From: Liolophura sinensis
Taxonomy: Eukaryota; Mollusca; Polyplacophora; Chitonida; Chitonidae
Assembly: GCF_032854445.1 (NCBI RefSeq)
Contig: NC_088307.1
Span: 17,000,017-17,064,016, forward strand
Direction of reading: 5' to 3'
DNA length: 64,000 bases
Shown here piece by piece: positions 1-12,900 of this stretch. Positions within the stretch are counted from its first letter, which is position 1, and every line of letters starts with the position of its first letter. The notes beneath the pieces are model-generated. The model was not told where the DNA came from. It was given only the letters and a program-made list of their open reading frames with translations, and did not search any database. Made by a program: the position numbers and the translations under genes.

Positions 1-1699
1 CAACAAAAAAGCCTCTTGCTCTTCAAGAATTATTGTACACTCTACAATATGTTTAGTTCTGTACCTGCATGACTATTTCAAATTATTCCTACATGTACAT
101 TAAGACAAGTAACACTTGATTATAGCCAAATGACCAAGATCGCACCATCTGGGTGTTGCTGGGCTGATAGCTCCAGGATATAACCAATTCTATAAAACAG
201 GCTGAGTTATCTCCCCTAGGGCTAAATCCAGATGGCGTTATACCCATCTTGGTTATGGACTGTAAATTGGCCATGGAATTCTGTGTAGTTTCTCATCAGT
301 ACAATCACTAAATAACTGTTTTAGCCAACAGCTGCAGCGTAAATAGGGCGTCCAACTGGGAACATAGAATAAGTATTACCCTAGTCCTGAGCACAGGGCT
401 ATATATAAGTCTTTATTGCACTTTCAGTAGCACGACAATCTCACGGACTGAAGGAGTTTGAGCAGGGACAAGAAAGTCGTTACTCCTTTTACAGAGTGAA
501 GCTATACAATGCTAATATCAAGAAGACGTGTACCATCATGAAATTTCATTTTTTATAGACTTAATATTTAAGATGTAGATCAATCTAGGAAACTAGGAAT
601 ACTTCCAAAACGATTACAGCGCCACGTTTGTTTCAACCATGTCCCACGATTCATGAAAACCTGTCATCTCTGATAAGCTGAACGTAACTGGTCAGCTTGT
701 GACCATGAGAATAAAATTACAAGACCGGTCTCAAATTGTGCTTGGAATATTCTACAAATCGTATGAAACAGTGTCCATCCTAGCCAAATCTGACCAGTCG
801 ATAAGACATACTTGTATAAACAAGGCTTTAGTCATATTTACCCAGTATACAAAGGGAGGTAACTATGTTACACTTGGAGCAGCTAAGCTTCCGATTTCTT
901 TCAATTCCCATGGATGGTTAGTTTTGAGTTTTGGCACTGCCACATGACAAAGGACAAGTAGACAAAAATCATAGATTATTAATGAGATCGTTAAAATGAA
1001 GAGCCTAATTAAAGCTACCATTATAACACGTATGCACCACTAAGAGCCAATGTACAAAAGTTATGAATATGGTTTTTCATACAACAAATCACAATTTTTG
1101 TTTTACTATCTAGATCTTAAGCAATTATTGGAAATCACAGGTTAAACGCTTCAAAAACACTTGTTCATTACAATGCCATATGTCATAATCTCACTCAGCG
1201 CCTCTAATTTTGCAATTTCTTGCAAACCTACACATGGTAGAACAAAATTACGTCTCTGTCAAAAACAAAACAAAACAAAACAAGCAGGAGAGGGGAAAAT
1301 AACAATATATAACAGACAGACACAGAATTTCTATGGCACTAGGCATGATAACAATTGGCTGAACCGAGTACATGTACCAACAATAAAGCAATTTTACCAG
1401 CTCAATTTCAGCATATATACACGTTACACATAATTAATCACATATTCTGTACACATGTCTACACATGATTGTACACATAATGTAACCTTAGCTGTAACCC
1501 ACATATAACAAAAACATTTAAAGCAAGAACGAAAATTGGGGGGAGAAAAAACAAAACAAAACAAAAAAACACTAGGCCTATTACTTAGAGCAAGTAACTT
1601 TCTCTAATGCCAAGCTTATGGAAAAGGCTATTGCCAGAAATACATAAATATTTATAGTTTGATTACAAGGAGTGTGGCAAAAAATGACATCCAAATCTC

Positions 1700-1906
1700 A
1701 AGTGTGTTACATATAATATCCTCAAACATTGTTAGAGGTTTGTGTTACAGATAATATCCTCAAACATTGTTAGAGGTTTGTGTTACAGATAATATCCTCA
1801 AACATTGTTAGAGGTTTGTGTTACATATAATATCCTCAAACATTGTTAGAGGTTTGTGTTACAGATAATATCCTCAAACATTGTTAGAGGTTTGTGTTAC
1901 AGATAA
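1700..1906. repeat. 38-bp tandem repeat, about 5.5 copies
   Basis: Near-identical units of the form TCAAACATTGTTAGAGGTTT plus GTGTTACAGATAATATCC follow each other; the variant ACATATAA alternates with ACAGATAA. The low divergence points to recent expansion. Confidence 0.95.
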
Positions 1907-3654
1907 TTTACAGGGCCCTTTAAGTAAGTGATCAACATAATTTTACAAAGATATTCAGGTAATTTTACAACATCACATTGATAATTTGATTAACTGTTAA
2001 CTAATTCAGATATTTTACAAAATCAAAAAACAACAAAAAAAAAGGAAGTTATCTAAGTAAATCAACACTGTTGTCAGGAAAACATATAAAATCCAATTCA
2101 TAATTTACACATAATCACAGTGACCTTCTTAACTTTCAAAGAAAACAAATTCAAGCCTTCAGGTTCTTAAACAAATGAAGCTAAGAATATTCCGATTCTG
2201 GGAGCCCTGAAAAGTTCGTTTTATTACACGGTTTAGCACAACAATACAAATGGCAGTGTGTTATGCTTACAGCAAAAATATTTCTTCTACACGATTGATA
2301 TAAACTCTATTAACAAATGCTGGCAGCGAATTCATTCGTTTCTGGGAAATCACAACAACATCTGAGAACATAATATGCTAACATGTGACCACAAACAGAA
2401 TTATGAGTACTGCTGTTGTGCTATTTATGCCCTGTTAAAGTTAGTTCTTTGGTGAATCTAACAAACACTGAAGGTATGTTTCACGCATAGGCAAACAACC
2501 AGCACTTTCACGAAGTCCATTCCACCAAAGTAATTATCTCCCCTTGATTTTTACTTCACATCGCCTTCTGTAGAACAGTAGTATATCGAATATGAAATCA
2601 TGTCCGTGTACACTTTGTCGAGCATGGCATGGAGATTGACAATGAAACGTATTTTTCGATGTATTAATTCTAACTGGCAACAATTTCTGATCTTATTGGT
2701 AACAACCATGTGATTTGAGAAGGAAATGTTGTGCGTGCACACAAAGCGGGGATAACCACGCTGGTTGGAGGCAAAGTAATGTGCTACTAAAGGTCAAGAC
2801 CATTTTGACGTGTATGATATTAACTGGTATGTGGTCAAAGTTTTTTCCATTGGAGGTTTATGTTTTATCGTAGAAATTCACACAAACAGGTACATGTATA
2901 TTTATTGAATTGGAGTTTTATGCCGTACTCAAGAACATTTCACTTATGAAACAGCCATTACATGTATAAGACAAAAACAGAAAACTCAGCACTATAAGAC
3001 AAGTGGAAGAACCAACATTTCCATGACATAGGCAACAAGTACTTGTACATATTAAACACCAAAAAATGACTGAATACTGGGCAGTCTAATTGTACATATG
3101 AACTGAAGGGATATCTAAAACCTTCACCTCAGTGAAGTCTACTCTAACCCACCTGTTCTCCTTCTGTACTTGTTTTCATGATACAGATATCTGCCCAGAT
3201 ACAACATTTGTAACAGCTACATGTATCATATATGTCAGCCCATATCTATCTGTTTAGGTGTAACAGATAAATAATGCTACCATACTTCTTAGGTTACATG
3301 TATGTCATAACATACAGCATCAGCAACTGTGCTTTTGAGACAGAATGGTTTGAGTCTGTCCGTGACATAACTCTCATGTTTCCTTTTCATCTAAGGAATT
3401 GTGATGGGGAGGAAAGGGCAACACTGACATAAAATTTTCTTGTTGCACCAGAAAACATCACAACCTCCAGGATGACAGTGTCTTCTGCTAAACAGGGGAG
3501 ATAACTGGGTGAAAAGGATACATTAACTCATATCATGCACAGTACCTCAGTTTGTTATTAAATGTATTCATATCTGTTAGTGTGCGCCTGTAACTGTTTG
3601 TCTTAATAAACAGCAACAGTATCTTACATTTTGGAGCAAATTCACTTTCTGCTA

Positions 3655-3890
3655 TTGTCCAGCAATATTTATTAATTTACAGCAAATCTACCTACAAATA
3701 TACAGCAATTCTATCTACTAATGTACAGAAATTGTACATGTCTGATTAATGCACACACATATATGTTAATGTCCATCAATTATATCTGGCTGTGTACAGC
3801 AATTGCACCTAGTAATGTACAGCAATTGTATCTATTAATGTACAGCAATTGTATCTACCAATGTACAGCAAATGTATTTGGTTAATGCCC
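3655..3890. repeat. Degenerate tandem repeat with core TACAGCAATTGTATCTA
   Basis: About ten imperfect 20-24 bp units share TGTACAGCAATTGTATCTA-like sequence. The spacing drifts, so this is an old array. It may overlap the 3' UTR of the RalGEF. Confidence 0.8.
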
Positions 3891-3995
3891 CTATCTGTCA
3901 ATGTCCAGCAATCATATCTGTTACGTATACACCTATCTATTAATTCTCACAAATCTTCACTGTCACTGCGCCACAGGAGCAATGCACCCCTTTAG

Positions 3996-6900
3996 TCATA
4001 AACTCAGTTTGAGATTTTTTCGCCCTTTCTTCTTTCTCTTCTCATACTCATCTTGCTGTTCCTTGTTTCGGAGCACAAACTTGAGATCAGCCAAACTGTT
4101 CATGGCATAAAACACATTAGCTGACTGGGGAAGGAGCCATTCTGTTGACAATATGAAACAAAGAGATAGTGTCAAAAACAGGATATTGTTGATACGTTGG
4201 AATTAAGTTATTACACATATTCTCACTGCCACAGAACAAAATATTTCATGGTCCTCCTTTATAAATTTGGTATTTGCAAAAAAGTGTCCAGTAGTACATA
4301 GTAGTTTACTTTTACATGCGAAAGGCAGCTCTAGGTTAGTCTAGTCTAACGGTTGCTTGGGCATCTGCTTTGTCAAATTTTTGATATATCTTTTAATATG
4401 GGCCATTAATGTAAAGATGGGCCTGGGTGTAAGATGACATTAACTATTGTGATATGTCCCAGTTATTGTAAATTTTCCCAGGTTTTAGTTTTCTTCCTAT
4501 TTACAAGTAAACCTGGCACACAAGAGACAGAAAGGGAAAGCGTATGTAACTTACCCCCGTCTGGCATGACTTGGGATAGATAGTATTCCCCTTCACGACA
4601 CTGTATGTCATATTTCTCTAGCACCTTTTGAACCACACTGTTTGTGTGATCTGTGTTGTGAAGCTGCAAGACATGAATATGTAACTCTGTGAGTTGTTGG
4701 AACAGGGCTCACCATTCACAATACAAGTGGGTAATAAGGCCAGTGAACATTGTGATGAAGCGGTTAGCAAACAATGGTAAAATAGGATTGTTGAATAGCA
4801 CTGAAATAAAGTGTTACGAAGAATGCAAGATTCTGGTTAGTAAAAAATGTTAATGTACATATGGAATCATGTCAAAGAGCTTTTTTTTTTATTTTGTCTG
4901 CTACATATAACTTACATGTAGTTAAGAAATTTAGTTAAATTCATTTAGTTAATTGTATTTTTGAAAACTTGATTGGTATATGAAATTTAACAGTAAGCCA
5001 TCTAGAACTGATTTGAAATAAGTAAAATTGGGCAAAACAACAGATGTCAAGATAATCACAATACACAAATGAGGACAGAGATCTTGGAGACGGAGAAGTA
5101 ATAAATACCTGGAGCTTCAGATTGGCATTATGACACAGATTATCTGCAGGTAGGAGTCATTTTGTGCTGGTAGTTTTTGAGAATTTTCAAACTTTTTTTT
5201 TTCCATTAATTTATTAATTTAAACGCACAAGTTAGGGTCACCATGTTTAAAAAAAAAAAACACTACTCTCATCATCCAATTCTGTCCAAGGTTTAAAATC
5301 AAACAACAGACAAACTGAGAAGCTGCCTAGCTCACCATAATACTCTTGTAGATGTGAGCTGTAGGTTTGTTGTCCAGCTCCAGCGTGGCCTTGATGACAC
5401 ACATGTCGGCCATTCTGAACGGCGAGGACGGGATATCACTGTCGCTGGACAGGAGGGATGAGACTGAGGATGATGGTGACAACTGCTAAGGGAAAAACCC
5501 AGACAAAAGTACAGTCAACGTTCAGTTTCAGTTTTCGGAACAGAAAAAGCCTCACATTTAAAAAAAACAAAAAACAGAAAGGATACGCTTAACCTACATG
5601 ATCGCTGCCTAATCCAGATTGACAACACATAGCATTACTCTCTATGTCTTATGATTCCTCTCAAACATATTTCATCCTTCCCTTCAAATAACTTGGAATG
5701 GTAAATTTAAAGTCTCATCTGTAATGAAGCCTTTGGGAGCTGTTACTAATCTTTGCCACTAATAAGTCTAATTCTCTCCTCTTGAAGCATATCCTCTCTG
5801 GCTGTATGTGGGAAGGTCTGTCAGCAACCTGCAGATGGTTATTGGTTCCTTGGGCTCTGCCCAGTTTAATAACACTATAATGCTAGCTGGCATACACCAA
5901 TCACCCTTCTTCCACAGCATTTCCCTGTCTTTTAAGCACGTTTACACCTGTACTGATTGCTCCTGAGTTACCTGTTGCCCTGTAGATGTGGACAGGGCTG
6001 AGTCAGACATACTATTGACACTGATCTTCTCCTCTTGACTAGAAAACGTACACAACATTCCCGTGTGGAAATTCACATCCCCTCGCGGTTTGTGACCCAG
6101 GCTGTCATTTCAGAAAAGTACACATAAACCCACTTAGATAACTTACAAATACACATAAAATACAAATACACATACATGTATTAAAGTTACAAAATACACA
6201 CAGGATCCTGATTATGAAAAATGTTATAATCACAAACATGCTTCAAGTAGAAGTATGTGTACAATGTATTAGCAAACTTGATCTAAAATATCCAGTGTCT
6301 GATTGCTCTTTTCTCCACCATTTACACAAATATAAGCATGTAAGACATAATTAGTTGTCCTTATTTTGGAAAATAAAGAGTTTCACTGTTTGTTCTTAAG
6401 CAAATAATAGATGATAAAATTTGGAAAAAAATACAAAAAATAAATTTACCAGAACAAAAAAAAAATATTTAAAAAAAAAAAAAGTTACAAACTCAATACA
6501 CTAAACATTAAATCGTGTATAATTAAGGATGAAGTCTATTTTCTTGTAAAAAAAAAAGAAAAAAAAAAAAAGAAAGAAAGAAAAAGAAAATGAAAGAAAG
6601 AAAGAAATGAAAGAAAAATAAAAGAAAACATGAGGTTACTTTACAAATACATGTGTCTCAAAAACTTAAATTGCTGACAGTAAGTTGTTACATTCTGACT
6701 TACCTGGCAGATTTCTTCCTGATCTTAGCACTAAGCTCTGATGGGGCTTCTATCCCATGTGATAACTCCCAGCTAGAGACAAAACACAAATGACAGCCCA
6801 CATTAATAATGTTTCCATTTTCAAACTTTTTTCATGTTATCATTTTCAGAACGTTCACATCAGAATTGCCTATCCCTATTGGATATTTGGGGAAAGAGGA

Positions 6901-9900
6901 GGTGTTACAAATTACAATGTAACCCTTATGATTTTTTTTTTTGCCGCAGGTTGCTGCAAGACCTTCCCACGTACGGCCGGAGAGGAAGCCAGCATGAGCT
7001 GGTCTTGAACTCACAGCGACCGCATTGGTGAGAGGCTTCTGGGTCACTACGCTGCGCTAGCGCGCTAACCGACTGAGCCACGGAGGCCCCTAACCCTTAT
7101 GACGCATACGACCTGAACGGTAAAATTTCCAGGATTCTGAGTGTTCATTATATGACCATGGCTCAGTTGGTTAGCGCGCTAGCGCAGCGTAATGACCCAG
7201 GAGCCTCTCACCAATGCGGTCGCTGTGAGTTCAAGTCCAGCTCATGCTGGCTTCCTCTCCGGCCGTAAGTGGGAAGGTCTGACAGCAACCTGCAGATGGT
7301 CGTGGTTTTCCCCCGGGGTGTCCCCGGTTTCCACCCACCATAATGTTGGCCGCCGTCGTATAAGTGAAATATTCTTGAGTACAGCGTAAAACACCAATCA
7401 AATAAATAAATAAATTCATTGTATGACTGAAAAAATGAAGCACAAAGTACCGGAACAATAATGTGTTTTTATTGTTCCACAATATTTGGAAATTTTCATG
7501 TTGACACTAATATTCATAGTTTGCTTTGGCACCACATAACATGTATACCTTTTACTTAACATATCTATTGTGAAGGCCGGTAACAACCAGAATTCATGGT
7601 GTCAACATCAAGGCTATAAACCAATCAGAGCTTAGGTTACATATTGCATACTGCTGATATCTGCCAATGGTATCTCACCTCTCATGATCACTTAAGATCT
7701 TGTTGCTGTCAAATCACAACCAAAGTCATGTGTAAACGATCAGGTTATGAACCAATCAGAGCTTACGTTACAAATGACAGACTACTGATATCAGCCAATG
7801 TTATCTCACCACTCATGATCACTGAAGACCTGGACGCTGTCAAACCACAACCAGAAGGCAGTGTCAACTGTGAGGTTATAAACCTGAGCAGCTGACTGGA
7901 GGAGCTTGATCTGAGCTAACACCTCAAACTCTTTCCGGTGTTTATCAAAGTTAATGAGACCTTCGTCTGTGTAGTCAGGGATGGCTGTGTCTACCATTGT
8001 CAAGTCAGTGAGAAAAGTGCCCAGGTATGGGATGGTGCCGTGTACAATACCCTGGAGAACAAACAGGCAACAAATAAATACGGTGCTAAATAACAGCCTG
8101 CTCTAAGGTTCAGGGCAGTGTTGGGAACAATGTCCTGAGGGGTAAGGAGTAACTGATAGGCAAATGGTCAGGAACAATACCTTGGGTGTGAGGAGTAACT
8201 GATAGGCAAATGGTTGGGAGGAGTGATGAGAAGCTGATAGGCCAATGGTGTTGGGAACAATACCCTGGGGTGTGAGGAATAACTGATAGGTAAATGGTGT
8301 TGGAAACAATACCCTGGGGTGTGAGAAGTAACTAATAGGTAAATCGTGTTGGGAAAAATACCCCGGGGTGTGAGGAGTAACTGATAGGCAAATGGTGTTG
8401 GGAACGATACTCTGGAGTGTGAGGAGTAACTGATAGGCAAATGGTGTTGGGAACAATACCTTGGGGTGTGAGGAGTAACTGATAGGCAAATGGTTGGGAA
8501 CAGTACCCTGGGGAGTGAGGAGTAACTGATAGGCAAATGGTGTTGGGAACAATACCCTGGGGTGTGAGGAGTAACTGATAGGCAAATCATGTTGGGAGCA
8601 ATACCCTGGGGTGTGAGGAGTGACTGATAGGTAAATGGTGTTGGGAACAATACTTTGGGGTGTGTGGAGTAACTGATAGGCAAATCGTGTTGGGAACAAT
8701 ACCCTGGGGTGTGAGGAGTAACTGATAGGCAAATGGTGTTGGGAACAATACCCTGGTGTGTCAGGAGTAACTGATAGGCAAATCGTGTTGGGAACAATAC
8801 CCTGGGGTGTGAGGAGTAACTGATAGGCAAATGGTGTTGGGAACAATACCCTGGGGTGTGAGGAGTGACTGATAGGCAAATCGTGTTGGGAACGATACCC
8901 TGGGGAGCAAAAAGTAGCCGATAGGCAAATGGCATTGGGAGCAACACCCTGGGAAGCGAGGAGCAGCCAAAAGGTTGGGGACTATGAACAGCTTACAACC
9001 ACAAAAAACAACAAATCACCACATACCATAATTCACTTATCACTTAAACAAATGCTTTTTAACATAGAAATATTTTATCAAATAGAGACTTTACAAAATC
9101 ACAACAGAACCTTTAAAACTTCATAACTCTGTATGCTTGTGCATCCTTGAATATGATTTTCAGAGCTCTCAACTTATTATACTGTCCAGTTCAAACTACC
9201 TAGAAGAAAGCAACATTAGCACGGCTTTATTTAGCTTGTTACAGCATTCCTGCAAACTGTTGCAACAAGGAAGTGAACACTAGATTTATATGTAAATCAA
9301 GACACAAAAAGAAACAGAAAATATAGAGGTATACTGAAAACTCGTAGAAAGTTTGAACAGAATAAGACACTTGCAGACAGAGCAGAATGTCTTCCTGTGA
9401 AATGTTCCTGTTGAAAACAAGACAAACTCACATTTTCAATCCAGGACTGTCGTTTCTGTAAACTTTTCTTCTTCCTCAAAGTATTAGAGCCTGTATTGAG
9501 ATCAGGAAACTTGGCTGTGGCTTCCTGTAAACACAAAAGTCACGAAGTTGGACTATGTGACTTTCACTGGTAACAGCGTGCAGCATACATGAAGGAATAA
9601 TTCACATTCCCCTCAACTTAATTCATTACATCTCATATGTTTACGAAGATGTAAAGGACAAAAAACCAGGAGTTCTTCACAACCTACCTGAAAAAAAAAC
9701 ACCTTGGCCAAACAATTTGGGAAATTGCTGAAGGCACTCCGGTTTACTCCACCCATAAAACAGTATACCCTAATTCCTCAATATGATTTCTGATATGAAA
9801 GAACAACTTTCAGTGCAATTTATACACATTTTAAGTGGAATTTAGACATAACTGCACTATTTGGATTGGCCAATTTCAGGGCGTCACAAAAAGTGTTACT

Positions 9901-12900
9901 TTACCTGTCTCTACAGAATATTGCCTTCATGATTTACAGTAGTTAGTTATTTATTTATTTAATTGATTGGTGTTTTACACCATACTCCAGGATATTTCTC
10001 TTATGCAGCCGTGACTAGTATTATGGAAGGAAACTGGGCACAGCCCTGGTGAATCCATAACCATCCATAGGCTGCAGACAGACCCAGAGTATAGTCTTGA
10101 GTATAGTGTTTAACAATTATCAAATAAATACTGACACACTGGAGGTTTGGCCTGACACAATAATGGCCACTGGGCATATTAATTGAAGAAAATTCAACGC
10201 AACACCCAATATTTTGATAAACTTAACTGCTTTATTACATTCCTTTCCATACCGTTTTTCGGGGGAGGGGGAGCATAAAATGGACTCTTAGCAATACATT
10301 TCATAACTAATGGAAATGGACAGCTGGTAGTGAGGCTGAGGCAGGTTAGGAAACAGGGGTGGGGTCAGTTTGGGAAATTCCACACTTCAGTACCGAGCTT
10401 GTCCGCCATTTGCCTGCTGCATTGCTACACATTGTCGACGCATATACCTAGTGAGATGGTCAATTGTGACTTGTGGAAAATTCGCAAACTCGCTTCTCTG
10501 TGGCGATTCCAAACCGTTTGAGCGGAAATTCGGCTATTATTGAGCCCGACTGTTTCATTAGCTGTGGCAGTGGCTGGCCTAAAACAACTGCAAAGGTGGA
10601 GGAGGCCCATATGGCAGTCTTGTTCAGGGATTGTTAGACGCGGTCGTCAGGCATGTGGGCAATGAGATTTCATGCCAAATTCTTCAGGATGTCTCCTTAG
10701 ATGACACATTGTTGACACATCAATGTTAGGGGCTCTGGCGACAGCTTTAGGGGTCATGCCAGCGTCGAGCACGCCAGTGGCGCACTCTCGTTGGTTTTAT
10801 GGCATCTGAGGCGTCATGTCTTTTGACAGAACTTGTACTGTATGGGTGGCCTTTTGTACACCTGAGGGTAAGGTGCGCCATGGAAGGCCTTACATATCAC
10901 TGAATACTTCAGATAGGGCCACACCTGTCTGACAGGTCAAAATGGTGAATAGGTTTGAAATCGACAATACTTTGGATTTGGAGACTGGAATGTACACTGC
11001 TGTAGGGTTTGCTCTAGGCCATCCCTTGGTACTATATTGACAAAAATCACAGCATTCTCTTGTGAAATACTGCAAAAACAAGTGATGTGCATTTTTATTT
11101 TTGTTCAGTACATATCGTTAAAACCACCATAATCCCCCCGGTTACAGACAACTGCAAAAAACACAATACCAACCTTCATTAGAAGTTCCCTTGAAGTTAT
11201 TTGATTATTTTCATCAGAAAAAATATCAGACAGCTCATCAAATATTGCTTTGGTTTCTCTGTAAAAACAAAAAGAGACACACGCATGATACACTTACATG
11301 CAGCATGATACACTTACATGCAGCACGATACACTTACATGTAGCACGATACACTTACATGTAGCACGATACACTTACATGTAGCACGATACACTTACATG
11401 TAGCATGATACACTTACATGTAGCACGATACACTTACATGTAGCATGATACACTTACATGTAAGTGAAACCACGGATTATTAGAAACCCATCAACAACTT
11501 GACACTGTAGGTAAACTTGAATTACTTCAATATAAAATGTCAACCTGTGTATCTGTGAGCCTAACAAAAAAAAAACTTTTCTTGATCAAAAACTCGGCTT
11601 CAGCACGATTTAAAATACAGTGAATTGCAAAGTTATTTTAGGACTCTCAACTGTGCATAAAGCATTGATATTTCTTTCTATTTATCTATTTGATTGGAGC
11701 TTTACACTGTACTAATAATAGAAACATTTCACTTATACAATGGCTGCAAGCATTATGGTGGGAGGAAACATGGGGGCAACCCACGACCATCCGCACGTTG
11801 CTGGAAGACCTACACATGTAGAGGAAGCTGTCAGGAGCTGCACAAACTCACAGCAATCGCACTGCTGGGATATAGGTCTCCGAGTGTTCATTCAAATCTG
11901 TTTATCAAACCTTTATTTAAACAGTTTAACTCTTAGAGGAACATACAGTTTCTCTAATATCTACCTATTTTATGCATTTTTATCTGTGAGAAATGATGAA
12001 ATGCACTTACTTGGACACAACCATCCATACACGATGCAATCTATACACAGGGTGAGCTTGTAACCCCGATATTATGGCCTTCAGGGAGGAGAAGTTCTTT
12101 ATTTCCCGTAAATCCTGCCAAAATCAAGACACAAAAGGAGCTTATACAATAAGTAGCATGCTACAGACTGCTTTGGGGGTAATATCTGGTGAAAACGTGC
12201 ATATTTTATACAAGGCTGTCTTCAACAAAAGCACAGTGACAATGGGATAGGTTGATAAAGAGAACATGGAAGTGACTGACACAAACATGTGAAGCCATAT
12301 ATTAACTGACATTCCTTAAAAATCCTTTTCTTTGGGGCATAGCCCAGAAATAATGGAGTAGGTCAGTGGAGAATGCTGTTTACTTTAACACCGGCTAACG
12401 AAAAATATTGGGATTTAGTAGAAATTAACATAATTCTATTAAAAATGATTCTATCTACATCCTGGTTGGGTGGGTGGGATTTTTAGGAGGGTCAGTCATG
12501 TTAGCCCAGCAAGCGTATAGATGGTCTGGACACATGAACTGACATACAAGTTGAACAGAGGGTGAATCAATCTCAGTGTGAAATATTAACGTGTACATGT
12601 TGTATATATAAATGTAAAACTTAACTTTCGGGCATATGAGACAAGGTAAACGAACACCTCATCTTATGCAACTTACCAGGTGTTAAAAACCTGACAGACA
12701 TTATTAAAATGAGCAAGAGTGGACATGTGACACAAACATCACAGAACATAGTGATTTTTCCATTTTTAATTTTGTAACATTGCATGGTTATCAATTTATT
12801 TATTTATTTATTTAATTCATTGGCGTTATACACCACACTCAAAAATATTTCACTTATACGATGACAGCCAGCATTAAGGTGGGTGGAAACCGGGCAGAGA

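Larger units (their letters stand above)
1..3995. other. Gene-poor flank, 3' of the RalGEF
   Basis: Only short open frames without recognisable homology were seen. It holds a 38-bp tandem array, a degenerate 23-24 bp array (3655-3890) and a SINE-tail fragment near 2905-2955. The RalGEF 3' UTR probably runs into 3600-3995; a minus-strand AATAAA lies at 3668-3673. Confidence 0.5.

Noticed and set aside
7192-7482. Short proteins such as those reading TNAVAVSS...HAGFLSGR at many loci
   Set aside because: These are translations of the SINE body on either strand and recur wherever a copy lies.
8103-8970. Overlapping open frames of about 258 aa on the minus strand
   Set aside because: They translate the 49-bp minisatellite in shifting frames and have no start context or homology beyond the copied exon edge.
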